Assembly (NCBI GenBank): GCA_024229395.1
Contig: JAAESM010000074.1
Coordinates: forward strand, 124,001 to 188,000
DNA: 64,000 nucleotides
Direction of reading: 5' to 3'
Source: Planctomycetota bacterium
GTDB taxonomy: Bacteria > Planctomycetota > UBA1135
Both the position numbers and the translations under genes were made by a program. The notes under the pieces were generated by a model. It had not been told where the DNA came from. It did no database searches and worked only from the letters and a program-made list of their open reading frames with translations. This document shows positions 8,311-18,507 of this stretch, one piece after another. Positions within the stretch are counted from its first letter, which is position 1, and every line of letters begins with the position of its first letter.

Positions 8311-10521
8311 ATGCCTGATCACCCGCCAAAAAACGCTAAAAACGCCCACGAGTCGCTCGCCGGGCAGGTGGTGGCGGTGATTTTCCAGGGGGAGGATACC
8401 GGCTTTGCGGTAATCAGCATGAAAGTCGAGGACGAAGGCTTTGTGACGGCCGCTGGCAGCCTGGGCTCGGTGCATGAAGGCGAGTTCCTGCGTTTGCACG
8501 GCAAATGGGCCAAGCACCCCAAATTTGGCCGCCAATTCCAGGCCCAATGGTCGGAGCACACCAGCCCGACCAGCCTTGATGGGTTGGAAAAATACATCGG
8601 TAGCGGCACTTTCCCAGGCGTTGGGCCTGACATGGCCAAGCGATTGGTGGCACACTTCGGAGACCGCACCCTGGATGCGCTGGAAGGCGGCACGGTGAAT
8701 CTCCAAGATGTACCTGGTATCGGGCCGAAGCGCGCTGAGGCCCTTGCGGAGGGCTTCCAGGAAGGCCGTGAACGACACCGCGTGCTGGCGGAGCTCCGCG
8801 GCTTTGGATTGGGCGGAAACCATGCCTCAGCCTTGTATGAACGCTGGCAAGCCCGCGCAATCGAGCGCGTTCAGGCCGATCCATACGCCCTGGTCGGTGA
8901 TTTGCGCGGTGTTGGCTTTCAAACGGCCGACGCCATCGCGCGGACGGTTGGCATTCCGCTCGATTCTGCCGTGCGTGCACGTGGCGTGCTGCTGCACTTG
9001 CTGCGCGAGGCCGGCCGCGAGGGTCACACTTGCCTGCCGGAAATGCAGGTGATCGAGAAGCTCGACCAGCTTGGCCTGGGTCAGGAATCGATTGTCGAGG
9101 GGGTGCAAGGAGCCATCCAAGCTGGGCGCGTGTTGCTGGTCTCGATTGACCCCACCGGAAACAGCGTGCCAAGCTCCTTCGAGGAACCTAGCAATGCTGG
9201 TAAAGCCTTTTACCTGAATGAGTTACATGAATCCGAAGCGGGCTTGGCAGAGCAGGTCCAGCGCCTTCTCTCGCCTGGCGACGACGCCCTGGCCACCCCC
9301 GAGCAGGTTCTTGGGGCTATTGAGCGCACTGCCTTCCGCCCCGATGAAAGTCAGCGCCTGGCCCTGGAGATGGCATTGTCCGCTCATTTGGCGGTGGTCA
9401 CTGGCGGTCCAGGTACAGGAAAGACCACCACGCTGCGCCTGCTGCTCGAAATCCTTGCCGCCGCCGGCAGTTATGAGGTGAAACTTGCTTCCCCCACTGG
9501 CCGCGCCGCCAAGCGCCTGCAGGAAGCCACCGGCTTTGAAGCCAGCACCATCCATCGCCTGCTCGGCTTCGACCCAGCAACCGGCGGCTTCCGTCACAAT
9601 GAAGATGAGCCGCTGGAACTGGATTATCTGATCGTCGATGAAGTCTCGATGATGGATGTGCAGCTGGCGCACTCGCTGCTGCAGGCCGTGCCCGACGGCG
9701 CGCGCGTGCTGTTGGTGGGCGATGCCGATCAGTTGCCGTCGGTCGGACCCGGTGCCGTGCTGCGCGATCTGGTCGCCGTGCCCACTGTGCCAACCACCCG
9801 GCTGGAACAAATTCACCGTCAGGGGGCTGGCTCCGGAATCACCGAAGCAGCCCACTCCATCTTGCACGGCGAAATGCCGCAAGCCGCCACCACACCTTCC
9901 GGTAACGGCGACTTCTTCCTGACCTTGATCGACGATGCCGAGCAAGCCGCCGACATGACCGAGCGGATCATCGCCGAACGCATTCCCGAAAAGTACGGTT
10001 TCGACGCCGGCCGCGACTTGCTGCTGTTGTCGCCGATGTACCGCGGACCACTTGGCGTGGATGAACTCAACCGCCGCCTTTCCGATCGCCTCAATCCCGA
10101 CGGCGAAGAAGTGGCTTGGGCTGCTCCACTACGTACCGGCGATCAAGTCATGGTGGTGCGCAATGATTACGACCGTGAGACTTTCAATGGTGATACCGGT
10201 GAGGTCATCTCGATCGGTAAAGATAAACTGATCGCCGAGATCAACGGCAGCCCTCAGCACTACAGCCGCGAAGACGTGAAGGATTTGATTCCTGCATACT
10301 GCGTGACCGTGCACCGCGCGCAAGGATCAGAAGCACGCGCAGTAGTAATCGTGTTAGGTAATACCCACTACCCCATGCTGCGACGCAACTTGCTCTACAC
10401 CGCCGTCACGCGTGGCAAGGAGTTGGTGGTGGTGGTGTGCAGCAAGAGCGCGCTGCGTCGTGCGGTCACGAATGATTTCGAGCGCACGCGTTTTGGCGGA
10501 CTGGTCGCACGGTTGGCTTAG
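8311..10521 (+). CDS. recD2: RecD2-type 5'-3' DNA helicase
   Basis: A 736-residue superfamily 1B helicase. The order fits RecD2: an N-terminal OB-like region (residues about 10-85), tandem helix-hairpin-helix motifs (GVGPDMAKRL, VPGIGPKRAEAL; about 105-165), Walker A GGPGTGKTTT near 365, Walker B VDEVSMMD near 445, GDADQLPSVGPG near 470, and C-terminal motif VTVHRAQGSEA near 670. RecD2 acts outside RecBCD in replication-fork and DNA-damage processing. The chosen ATG keeps the full OB region; nothing suggests truncation. Confidence 0.93.
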   Translation: MPDHPPKNAKNAHESLAGQVVAVIFQGEDTGFAVISMKVEDEGFVTAAGSLGSVHEGEFLRLHGKWAKHPKFGRQFQAQWSEHTSPTSLDGLEKYIGSGTFPGVGPDMAKRLVAHFGDRTLDALEGGTVNLQDVPGIGPKRAEALAEGFQEGRERHRVLAELRGFGLGGNHASALYERWQARAIERVQADPYALVGDLRGVGFQTADAIARTVGIPLDSAVRARGVLLHLLREAGREGHTCLPEMQVIEKLDQLGLGQESIVEGVQGAIQAGRVLLVSIDPTGNSVPSSFEEPSNAGKAFYLNELHESEAGLAEQVQRLLSPGDDALATPEQVLGAIERTAFRPDESQRLALEMALSAHLAVVTGGPGTGKTTTLRLLLEILAAAGSYEVKLASPTGRAAKRLQEATGFEASTIHRLLGFDPATGGFRHNEDEPLELDYLIVDEVSMMDVQLAHSLLQAVPDGARVLLVGDADQLPSVGPGAVLRDLVAVPTVPTTRLEQIHRQGAGSGITEAAHSILHGEMPQAATTPSGNGDFFLTLIDDAEQAADMTERIIAERIPEKYGFDAGRDLLLLSPMYRGPLGVDELNRRLSDRLNPDGEEVAWAAPLRTGDQVMVVRNDYDRETFNGDTGEVISIGKDKLIAEINGSPQHYSREDVKDLIPAYCVTVHRAQGSEARAVVIVLGNTHYPMLRRNLLYTAVTRGKELVVVVCSKSALRRAVTNDFERTRFGGLVARLA

Positions 10522-10555
10522 GGCACCCTGAAACGGAAGAGCGTTCGGAGATTCC

Positions 10556-12505
10556 CTAGTGTGAATCTTCTGGACCGTCTGCGTAACCGACTTCAGCCAG
10601 TTGCGCCATTTCAGAGGCACTCAGGAATCGTCTACCGATTGCTGGAAGCGCATCGGTCTCCATACGCAAATCAATCTGAGCGACCAACTGCTTCACAATC
10701 TCAGGGTTCGCGGCGAGTACATCGTTCGCCTCTTTGGGATCCGTCTTCAAGTGGAAGAGTCGTAGCGGTTTCAGCTCATAGAGGCCCTTCTCTGGACCAG
10801 CTTCCGGATCATCCCGATCGTAGCTGTACCGAAGGGATGCATGCAGTTTCCATTCACCTTCAATCATGCTCACATGATCAATCATGAAGGACATCGCCGG
10901 CTGCGGCACCGCATCCTCAGCAAGCACATCCACACCATCGAAGCGCGTGGCATCAACCCCAGCAAGCGACAACATGGTGCGCGCGTTATCCAACATGCGT
11001 GGTGCGAAATCCAACTTGCGTGGCTCTAACCCCGGTGCGACCAGGATGAACGGCACGGCGATCTCAGCTTCATAAAGCGATTCACCATGTTCCACATTGC
11101 CATGCAGACCAAAGCCCTCGCCGTGGTCGGAAGTGAACGCGATGATGGTTGGGCGACCAGCAGATTCGACAGCCTCGATCAAACGGCCTAGCTGCTGATC
11201 GAAGTAGGCGACCTCGTCGTTGTAGATCGCTTGCAGATAATTTCCGCGCGGCAGATCTTCATGCAGCTCTTCATCTTGACCGCGAATGTCATCGCGCAGG
11301 CTAACGCGCATGTTGAAGACCGAAGTTGGGTCCGATCCAAAACCTTCCGGCAAGGGCACGCCTTCACGAAGACTCCCGGCCAACTCTTTCGGCGGCGCAT
11401 AGGGAGTATGCGGATCGAAGTACTGCGCGAAGAAGAAGTACGGACGCTCATCCTGCTGCAACTCCGTGATGTACTTGATCGCGGAATCGGTAGTGCGCTC
11501 GCCTTCCAAATGGTGGTGGCGATAGGTGCGACGGTCCGCCGGATTGAGCAGATGCCCGAACGGCCAACTCAACGCACGCTTTGGCAAGATCAATCCCATC
11601 AGCGTCTTGCTGCGTGTCCAATCCATATAGGTCTTCCAGTAATCGACGGCGGTCAAGCCATACCAAGTCTGGAAGCCGATATCGAAAGGCATGAAGGTCG
11701 ACGGCTTGCCTGGCGCGGCCTCTCCTGGCGGGATGTCGGTCAGCAAAGTGTTGGTGCCGACGGCAGCGGTGCGGTAACCAGCCTGAGCAAATCGCTGCGC
11801 CAGCGGATTGCACTCGAAGGTTCCCATGATCAGCTCACGCGAAGGCCAACTCGACAAGTTGCCGCGCATGCCGATCTTCTCGATCTCGAAACCAGTCAAC
11901 AAGGACAGGTGACTCGGCAGAGTTTGGTTGGCGGGCGCCGTTGCGTAATCCGCCCACACGCCGCGCGCACGCAAGTCGTCCATGACCGGCGTTGGAATGT
12001 TCGGATCGAGGATGGAGTCGGCGCGCAAAGTGTCGCAAACCACGAACAGCACGTCGGCAGTGCCAGCTGCTGGCAGCGGTGCGGAATCATCCGCGGCAGA
12101 CAATGGTGGCGCGGGAACCGTTGGGATGATGGTCCACGAAGGACTCATGCCAAAGAAAACAATTGCTGGTGCGAGATGCGCGACCCAACCCAACATGGGA
12201 ACAGCTTTCGGTACCGCAAGTTCGCGCTTCCAAAACACTGCCGCAATCGCGATCGCGAAGCCTAGTGTGAAAAAGGACCAAGGCGCAACACCGAAAGCGA
12301 TGCCCAGGATCAAAGCGCGACCGGCACTTTTCCCGCCAAGGAAATGAGCGATCAATCCAGCAAGCCAACCGGCGAAGATGCCATTCAACGCGACGCTAAA
12401 CAGACGCTCGCGCCACATCGGCAGCTCCTGCTCCCAACCCAATCCGAAGGCCGCCAGGATCAAGCCGCTAAGGACTGTACCAAGGACTGCAGAGGCAATC
12501 GATTT
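10556..12505 (-). CDS. Membrane-anchored sulfatase-fold hydrolase/transferase with Thr nucleophile (copy 2)
   Basis: Read from the TTG at 12508 (overlap TTGA with the preceding gene) this is a 650-residue protein of the alkaline phosphatase superfamily; the ending coordinate given is within one codon of that start. Residues 1-130 hold three or four membrane segments, with the catalytic domain outside. Metal-site VVCDTLRAD is near residue 157 and a second metal-binding region is FTSDHGEGFG. The nucleophile position in ANQTLPSHLSLLTG is Thr196 where Cys/Ser-type sulfatases have C/S-x-P-x-R, and the Arg is His. It therefore probably needs no formylglycine, and phosphate- or phosphonate-type substrates or transfer reactions are possible. 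It is the downstream member of a tandem duplication. Confidence 0.8.
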   Translation of the reverse strand, partial: KSIASAVLGTVLSGLILAAFGLGWEQELPMWRERLFSVALNGIFAGWLAGLIAHFLGGKSAGRALILGIAFGVAPWSFFTLGFAIAIAAVFWKRELAVPKAVPMLGWVAHLAPAIVFFGMSPSWTIIPTVPAPPLSAADDSAPLPAAGTADVLFVVCDTLRADSILDPNIPTPVMDDLRARGVWADYATAPANQTLPSHLSLLTGFEIEKIGMRGNLSSWPSRELIMGTFECNPLAQRFAQAGYRTAAVGTNTLLTDIPPGEAAPGKPSTFMPFDIGFQTWYGLTAVDYWKTYMDWTRSKTLMGLILPKRALSWPFGHLLNPADRRTYRHHHLEGERTTDSAIKYITELQQDERPYFFFAQYFDPHTPYAPPKELAGSLREGVPLPEGFGSDPTSVFNMRVSLRDDIRGQDEELHEDLPRGNYLQAIYNDEVAYFDQQLGRLIEAVESAGRPTIIAFTSDHGEGFGLHGNVEHGESLYEAEIAVPFILVAPGLEPRKLDFAPRMLDNARTMLSLAGVDATRFDGVDVLAEDAVPQPAMSFMIDHVSMIEGEWKLHASLRYSYDRDDPEAGPEKGLYELKPLRLFHLKTDPKEANDVLAANPEIVKQLVAQIDLRMETDALPAIGRRFLSASEMAQLAEVGYADGPEDSH

Positions 12506-14550
12506 CAATGATCGTCCTCGTTGGTGGCTGATGGAGAATCATCGTGGCCGACGTAGCCCAACGCATCGAGTTCCGCTTGCTCCTCATCCGTGAGTTCACG
12601 CGGCGAAATCTTCGGATAGATGTCCGACTTCAAGCGTTCCTCAATCGCGGCCAACAAACGCGTGGCCTCAAGAGGATGCTGCTCCAACAAGTTGTTGGCC
12701 TCACCTGGGTCGGCGATGAGGTCAAACAAGTAGAGGGCCTCCAGTTGATAGCGACCTTTCTCCACCTCTCGTCCTTCGATTTGATCCTTAGGAGTATCGT
12801 TGTCGTACTTGAAGTTGGCGTGCAACTTCCAACGACCATCAAAGGTTGAGATCTGTCCCTCACGGAATGTCATCGTTGCGTGCTGCTTGAAGTCCGGGGA
12901 CAGCACATTGTGACCATCCGCGAACTTGGTGTTCACACCAGCCAACTCCAACAAGGTGCGACTGCCGTCGACCAGTTCCGGAGTGAACGGCAACTCCACA
13001 CCTTCAGGGACACCCGGGCCATTCAGGATGAACGGCACACTGATCTCACTTTCGAACAAGGTGTGACCATGAGCCGGGTCAAGGTGAACACCAAAGCCTT
13101 CACCGTGATCCGATACGAACAGGATCACCGTTGGACGACCGGTTGCGCGAATGATCTCTAAGGTGCGACCTAGCAAGGAATCGAAGTAGGCGACTTCCTC
13201 GTGATAGAGGTCTTGCAAGAATTCACCGGTTGGCAGATAGACTTCAGGGCTGACGGCGCCTCGCTTGTTGAGAGTGCTGACATGCACCTGACGTCGCATT
13301 CGGAACTCACCATCGACATCGTTCAGGAAACCCTGCGGCAAGTCCTCTGCCTTTGCGATCGTGCCAGCGAATGCTGGTGGCGGCAGATATGGATCGTGTG
13401 GCTCCATGAAGTTGGTGAACAGGAAGTACGGACGGTCATCAACCGTCAATGCCTGCAAGCTCTGTTGCACGGCGGCAACTGTGGATTCACCTTCTTCGAA
13501 ATGCATGCGATAACCATTCAAGCTCTGCTTGATGGTCATGCGTTTCAGGAAGAAATTCAACGGGCGCTTCTTGATACCGATCTGATGCGAGGCAAGGAAG
13601 CCGATCAAGCTATTCGTTTCCGACCACCTCAAGAAGCGCACGAAGCCCTTCGAGTCGCGACTGACATTCCACCAGGAATGGAAACCATCACTCATCCATT
13701 GGTTCGACTTGTTGGTCTTCACCTCACCTGGTTTCCCTTCACCCGAGGATAACAACTTATTGCTGGCGACTGCTTGGGTGCGATAACCAGCATCGGTAAA
13801 ACGTTGAGCCATCGACTTGGCTTGAACTTCATCGCGCAAGTTTTTGCGCGAGGGCCAGCGCGAACGATTGTTTCGCATGCCGACATGCTCGATATCCAAG
13901 GCGAACAACAGCGACAAGTGGCTCGGCAAAGTCTGATTCGCTGGAGCAACTGCACCTTTCGACCACGCGCCCGTGGCACGCAGCGCATCCAGGTTTGGGG
14001 TAGGAACTTCGGGGTCGAGGATGGCGTCGGCGCGCAGGGTATCGCAGACAATCAGCACTACATCGGGGCTACCAGGATTGGCTGCTGGTGCATCGGCGGT
14101 AAGTTCGATCGGATCCGGCGTTGGCATGGCCGGATAGAGCGATTCCACGATCGGCATCAGCAACGCAAGCGGCGCGAGCAGGAAGGCCAGGGCGCCGCCA
14201 ATCCAAGTGATGCGCGCGGGCATTGGCGGCATGAATTTCCACAGCACCGCGACCACCACGATCGCGATCGGGAAGCTAATCAAGGACCATGGTGCTGCGC
14301 CTGCAGCCAAGCCGAGCAGGAAGGCGCGGCCAGGTTTCCCTTTGGCAACAAAGGTGGCGAGCAGGCCGAACAGGACTGCAATCAAGATCGAATCCAATCC
14401 GGCGAGGAATAGTAGCTCGCGCATCATTGGAACGTTGGATTCCCAGCCGAGCCCAAGCGCGATGCGGCCCACGAAGGCCAACACGGCACCGGCACCAGCC
14501 GCAGCGACCATCCGAGGGAAGGTCATCAAGGATTTAGAACTCAAAATCAT
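12505..14550 (-). CDS. Membrane-anchored sulfatase-fold hydrolase/transferase with Thr nucleophile (copy 1)
   Basis: A 681-residue paralog of the next gene downstream, with the same plan: N-terminal membrane segments (about residues 15-140) sharing GLGWE and GRAxLLG-type patches with its neighbour, then an alkaline phosphatase superfamily domain. Metal-site IVCDTLRAD lies near 168, the nucleophile is Thr207 in ANQTLPSHLSLL, and FVSDHGEGFG supplies the second metal site. It lacks the C/S-x-P-x-R sulfatase signature. The stop overlaps the neighbour's TTG start. The two were produced by tandem duplication and have since diverged, mainly in loops. Annotated sulfatases of this type are often of unproven substrate. 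Confidence 0.82.
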   Translation of the reverse strand: MILSSKSLMTFPRMVAAAGAGAVLAFVGRIALGLGWESNVPMMRELLFLAGLDSILIAVLFGLLATFVAKGKPGRAFLLGLAAGAAPWSLISFPIAIVVVAVLWKFMPPMPARITWIGGALAFLLAPLALLMPIVESLYPAMPTPDPIELTADAPAANPGSPDVVLIVCDTLRADAILDPEVPTPNLDALRATGAWSKGAVAPANQTLPSHLSLLFALDIEHVGMRNNRSRWPSRKNLRDEVQAKSMAQRFTDAGYRTQAVASNKLLSSGEGKPGEVKTNKSNQWMSDGFHSWWNVSRDSKGFVRFLRWSETNSLIGFLASHQIGIKKRPLNFFLKRMTIKQSLNGYRMHFEEGESTVAAVQQSLQALTVDDRPYFLFTNFMEPHDPYLPPPAFAGTIAKAEDLPQGFLNDVDGEFRMRRQVHVSTLNKRGAVSPEVYLPTGEFLQDLYHEEVAYFDSLLGRTLEIIRATGRPTVILFVSDHGEGFGVHLDPAHGHTLFESEISVPFILNGPGVPEGVELPFTPELVDGSRTLLELAGVNTKFADGHNVLSPDFKQHATMTFREGQISTFDGRWKLHANFKYDNDTPKDQIEGREVEKGRYQLEALYLFDLIADPGEANNLLEQHPLEATRLLAAIEERLKSDIYPKISPRELTDEEQAELDALGYVGHDDSPSATNEDDH

Positions 14551-14638
14551 CGGGTGAGGGATCTGGCCAGGGCCACTTGGATTCTACCCCACCTGATGAG
14601 CTTTTGCCGAGCTCGACTGGCTCAGGCCTTGCTTAGCG

Positions 14639-16003
14639 CTATTTCTTCTTGTTGGCGAAGGCTTCCTTGCGCAACGCTTCGATCGCATCCGGATGGCGCG
14701 GAATCATGGCCGAGATCAACTCATAACCATCCTCTGTGATCACCACCACATCTTCGATGCGTACACCCATGTTCTCGTCGGGCAGGTAAATACCTGGCTC
14801 GACGGTGATGGCCATACCTGGCTCGAATCTGGCGTTGTACATACCGACGTCGTGGGTGCTCATTCCCAGCCAGTGACTGGTGCCATGCCACATGGTTCCG
14901 AAGCCACGCTCGGTCAGCACCTTCTGCGCAGCCTGATGCACCTTGCTCAAGGAACTGCCCGGCTTGCAAGCTGCGAAGGCAGCCTCTTGGGCGTCGTAAA
15001 CCGCTTGATAGACCTCTCTCTGGCGCTCGGTGAACTTCTCACCGGTTGGCCAAGAGCGTGAGATGTCCGCCACGTAATGGTTGTAGTCAGCACCATAGTC
15101 AATCATGACCATTTCCTCTTCTTCCAGCTGACGCGTGTTCTGGAAGTAGTGCAAAGTGCAGGCGTTGATGCCCGACGTTGCGATTGCCGCGTAGGCACCC
15201 AAGCCACGAGCACCAGCCATCTGGAACTCATAAGTCATACGTGCTGCCAACTGCCACTCATAATCGCCAGCCATTCCGGTGCGCATCGCAGCCTTGTGCC
15301 CTTCGCCGGAAGCGATGCAGGCGCGGCGCATGGCTTCGACCTCTTCCGAGGTCTTGATCACGCGCATGGCGTCAAGACTGACGGTCATGTCCGCGACCGG
15401 AACCTTGTGCACCTCTGCGAGGCGCTTGTGGAACTGAGCTTCGCGGCTGAGGCGCTTGTCGTAGCCGTCTTGCTTCATTGCGCCTTCCCAAGCCGTGAGG
15501 TTGTCGCGGCTCATCATCCAGTTCTCAGCCGGACGCTTTTGCATGTAGATCTTTGGCCGATCTTCCAGCAGTTCATCGAGCAGCTTCTTCAGCGCCACAT
15601 TGCGCGCATCGATTTCCATCGTATTGGTGATTCCGGTGAGCTCGGCGGCCTCTTCCTTGTCGATGAGATCACCCATCCAACGCTCATCCAATGGGCCGAC
15701 TGCCGGCACCATCAAATACTGCTCGCGCGTATCGGTAGTCATAACCAACACCGCATTCGGCGTTGTGATTCCGGTGAAGTACCAGAAGTTGTTGTCCTGA
15801 CGGAAGGCGCGGTAGTCGTTGGCAGCACCAGCGCCACGGAGCACCACAACGCCGGGGTCCTTGTCGGCCAAGAAGTCGAGCAGGGCATCGCGACGTTCGC
15901 TGTGCCATTGAGAATCGAACAGGGACTGGCCGCGGCCGTCTTCAGCTTCCTGCTGCGGTACAGCAGCCAAAGCCAAAATGCTGGTAGTGAGAAGGGCAAG
16001 CAT
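14639..16003 (-). CDS. Secreted Xaa-Pro aminopeptidase (M24B)
   Basis: A dinuclear-metal aminopeptidase that removes N-terminal residues preceding proline. The ATG at 16003 gives a clean signal peptide (MLALLTTSILALAAVPQQ), so a longer upstream start was rejected. It has an N-terminal creatinase-like domain and a C-terminal pita-bread domain with metal-ligand motifs MIDYGADYNHYVADISR, THDVGMYN, VTVEPGIYLP and GVRIEDVVVIT. About 454 residues, normal for PepP-like enzymes but exported. Only 38 bases separate its start from the divergent cysteine desulfurase gene, so the two promoters must overlap. Confidence 0.92.
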   Translation of the reverse strand: MLALLTTSILALAAVPQQEAEDGRGQSLFDSQWHSERRDALLDFLADKDPGVVVLRGAGAANDYRAFRQDNNFWYFTGITTPNAVLVMTTDTREQYLMVPAVGPLDERWMGDLIDKEEAAELTGITNTMEIDARNVALKKLLDELLEDRPKIYMQKRPAENWMMSRDNLTAWEGAMKQDGYDKRLSREAQFHKRLAEVHKVPVADMTVSLDAMRVIKTSEEVEAMRRACIASGEGHKAAMRTGMAGDYEWQLAARMTYEFQMAGARGLGAYAAIATSGINACTLHYFQNTRQLEEEEMVMIDYGADYNHYVADISRSWPTGEKFTERQREVYQAVYDAQEAAFAACKPGSSLSKVHQAAQKVLTERGFGTMWHGTSHWLGMSTHDVGMYNARFEPGMAITVEPGIYLPDENMGVRIEDVVVITEDGYELISAMIPRHPDAIEALRKEAFANKKK

Positions 16004-16041
16004 GGTGGCCGATTCTACGCGCGTTCTGCGACAATGTTGGC

Positions 16042-17211
16042 GTGGAAACCCCGCTGTACTTGGATCACGCCGCAACAACGCCCCCACTTCAGGTGGCGAT
16101 GGATGCCTTTACGGCTGCTGTGCAAAGCGCTTACGCCAATCCGGGCTCCCTGCATCAAGCCGGTGCCGCCGCCGCCCGCGTGGTCGAGCGCAGCCGACGC
16201 ACCCTGCAGAAGGCCTTCGGCGCCAGCTCCTACAAGGTGATCTGGACGTCAACAGGCACCGAGGGCAACCATCTCGGCATCCAGGGCATGGCACGGGTGG
16301 TAAAAAACCGCTTTGGCGACGCAACTCCACGGATTCTGGTTGGTGCGATCGAGCATCCCTCCTCTATCGCAGCGGCGCAAGCTCTTGAATCAGAAGGGTT
16401 TAAGGTGGAATTGGTGCCGGTGGATGAACGCGGAATCGTGACCGCTGAAACCCTGGCACCCATGCTCGGTGAAAATGTGGCCGTAGTCAGCCTGCAATGG
16501 GCCAACAATGAGATTGGTTCGCTGAATCCAATCGCCGAACTGGTCAGCCTAGTGAAAAATCAAGCTCCTAAGGCTGTATTCCATTGCGACGCCGTTCAGG
16601 CGGTTGGCAAATGCAGCACCTCCCTGGATCAACTTGGCGCGGATTGCTTTGCCGTGGCCGCCCATAAGCTCGGTGGTGTGCGGGGATGTGCGGCATTTCT
16701 GTTGCGCGACGGCACCCCCACCCCAGAACCGCTGTTCGTCGGCGGCGGTCATGAAGATGGTCTGCGCAGTGGCACTGAGAACACCATGGGCATTGCGGCA
16801 TTCGCTGCTGCAGCCAAGGCGCGTCGGGAGCTGATGAATGTGGAGCCAGATTTTCTGGCGAAGCGGCGAGCGGTGGTGCTGGCCGGATTAATGGAGTTGT
16901 TCCCAGGGTTGGTCACGCTCGGTCCAGATGTGGAGCAGGAGCAGTTGGGTGCAGTGTTGGCGGTGGCTATCCCTGGCATCCGCGCCGAGACCTTCCTTCA
17001 TATGCTCGAGGCAGAAGGCGTGTTGGTTGGCAGTGGTTCTGCTTGCAACACCCATGGCCACAGCGAGTCAGCGGTGCTTGGTGCAGTTGGGCTTGCCAAG
17101 GAGCTGCGTAACTCTGTGCTGAGGGTTTCCTTCAGCGGCTACGAGACCGAAGCAGAGTTGCAGCACACGATTCGGGCCTTTGACAAGGCGTCGGCCAATT
17201 TCGTGTCCTAG
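16042..17211 (+). CDS. Cysteine desulfurase (NifS/IscS family)
   Basis: A PLP-dependent enzyme that takes sulfur from L-cysteine for Fe-S clusters or thio-modifications. Motifs: N-terminal YLDHAATTP, TGTEGNHLGI cofactor-binding region, AVAAHKLGG with the PLP lysine, and the catalytic cysteine loop GSGSACNTHG. It starts with GTG and is 389 residues. No iscU/sufU partner is adjacent, so its pathway (Fe-S, tRNA thiolation, or selenium supply) is open. Cysteine desulfurases can also mobilise selenium, which matters because a selenoprotein gene lies in this window, but no direct link is visible. Confidence 0.93.
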   Translation: METPLYLDHAATTPPLQVAMDAFTAAVQSAYANPGSLHQAGAAAARVVERSRRTLQKAFGASSYKVIWTSTGTEGNHLGIQGMARVVKNRFGDATPRILVGAIEHPSSIAAAQALESEGFKVELVPVDERGIVTAETLAPMLGENVAVVSLQWANNEIGSLNPIAELVSLVKNQAPKAVFHCDAVQAVGKCSTSLDQLGADCFAVAAHKLGGVRGCAAFLLRDGTPTPEPLFVGGGHEDGLRSGTENTMGIAAFAAAAKARRELMNVEPDFLAKRRAVVLAGLMELFPGLVTLGPDVEQEQLGAVLAVAIPGIRAETFLHMLEAEGVLVGSGSACNTHGHSESAVLGAVGLAKELRNSVLRVSFSGYETEAELQHTIRAFDKASANFVS

Positions 17212-17289
17212 GAGAGCGCTGATAGATTCCCTCGGCGACCCGAGCGAGCACACCTGTCGATATTGTCGCGATTGCCCTGCTCTTTTTGC

Positions 17290-18507
17290 ATGACGAACTC
17301 CCCCGAACCGACCCGTTTCCTCAATCGTTTCCTGAAGCAGGAATCGGCCAGTGGCATCCTGCTGATTTTCGCGACCGTGCTGGCGATGATTTTTGCCAAC
17401 ACGCCGTTGCGCGCCTTGTACGACATGCTGATCGAAACGCCGGTGGCGATTCAGGTCGGCGCGCTGGAGATCGCCAAGCCTTTGCTGCTGTGGGTTAACG
17501 ATGGCTTGATGGCCATGTTCTTCCTGCTGGTCGGCTTGGAGTTGAAACGTGAGTATCTGGAAGGCGAGCTGAACCAAGTGCACAACGTTGTGTTGCCAGC
17601 ACTGGGCGCAGTCGGCGGCATGGTGGTCCCGGCTTTGATCTACGTTTGGGCGAATCAGGGCGACGACTTGGCCATGCAAGGGTGGGCTATTCCGGCGGCA
17701 ACCGATATCGCTTTCGCACTCGGCATCTTGTCGTTGTTGGGGCCGCGCGTGCCTGCCAGCTTGAAGATCTTCCTGACGTCGTTGGCAATCTTCGACGACC
17801 TTGGCGCGATCCTGATTATTGCCTTCTTCTTCACGTCGAAGGTTTCGATGACCGCATTGATCATCGCCGGTTCGTGCGTGGTGGTGTTGGCGATCATGAA
17901 CCGCCGCGGCGTGGTCGAAAAGAGTCCCTACTTGTTGATCGGCGCAATCATGTGGGTGGCGCTGTTGAAGTCCGGGGTGCATGCAACCTTGGCAGGTGTG
18001 GTCCTGGCCATGTTCATGCCGATGCGTGATCCGAAGAATCCTGCGGTGTCGCCACTGAAATCCTTGGAGCGTGATTTGCACTCGGCGGTGGCCTATTTCA
18101 TCTTGCCGATCTTCGCTTTCTGCAATGCCGGGATTCATTTCTCTGGCGTGGGCAGCGAGCAGTTGCTGCATGGAGTCACCGTCGGCATCACGCTTGGTCT
18201 GCTGTTCGGCAAGCAACTCGGCATCATGTTCTTCTGCTGGCTTGGCATCAAACTGAAAGTTGCCAAGCTTCCCGACCACAGTGGCTGGGGTGCGCTTTAT
18301 GGCACCGCGGTGTTGTGTGGCATTGGCTTCACCATGAGTTTGTTCGTGGGATCGCTGGCCTTTGAGGAAAGCGGCGGCAACCTCGGTGTGGATGAACGGA
18401 TTGGCATCGTGGCTGGTTCGCTGGCCTCTGGTGTGTTGGGTTACTTGGTCCTGAAGAAGGTGCTTCCGGCGAGATCAGTTGGCGACGGCGACAAGATCGA
18501 GGGTTGA
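17290..18507 (+). CDS. nhaA: Na+/H+ antiporter NhaA
   Basis: An inner-membrane sodium/proton antiporter with about 12 membrane segments. Signature segments are LLVGLELKREYLEGEL, AATDIAFALGILSLLG and the ion-binding double aspartate in LAIFDDLGAILIIA. The ATG at 17290 (MTNSPEPTRF) was chosen over a TTG 27 bases upstream because NhaA proteins usually begin shortly before the FLKxESASGILL helix seen here. 405 residues, normal length. Its stop overlaps a TTG of the broken gene that follows (TTGA), suggesting that gene was once in operon with nhaA. Confidence 0.95.
   Translation: MTNSPEPTRFLNRFLKQESASGILLIFATVLAMIFANTPLRALYDMLIETPVAIQVGALEIAKPLLLWVNDGLMAMFFLLVGLELKREYLEGELNQVHNVVLPALGAVGGMVVPALIYVWANQGDDLAMQGWAIPAATDIAFALGILSLLGPRVPASLKIFLTSLAIFDDLGAILIIAFFFTSKVSMTALIIAGSCVVVLAIMNRRGVVEKSPYLLIGAIMWVALLKSGVHATLAGVVLAMFMPMRDPKNPAVSPLKSLERDLHSAVAYFILPIFAFCNAGIHFSGVGSEQLLHGVTVGITLGLLFGKQLGIMFFCWLGIKLKVAKLPDHSGWGALYGTAVLCGIGFTMSLFVGSLAFEESGGNLGVDERIGIVAGSLASGVLGYLVLKKVLPARSVGDGDKIEG

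Noticed and set aside
17068..18279. Long antisense frame opposite nhaA
   Set aside because: Product is His/Gln/Arg-rich with no domain; mirror of GC-rich membrane protein codons.
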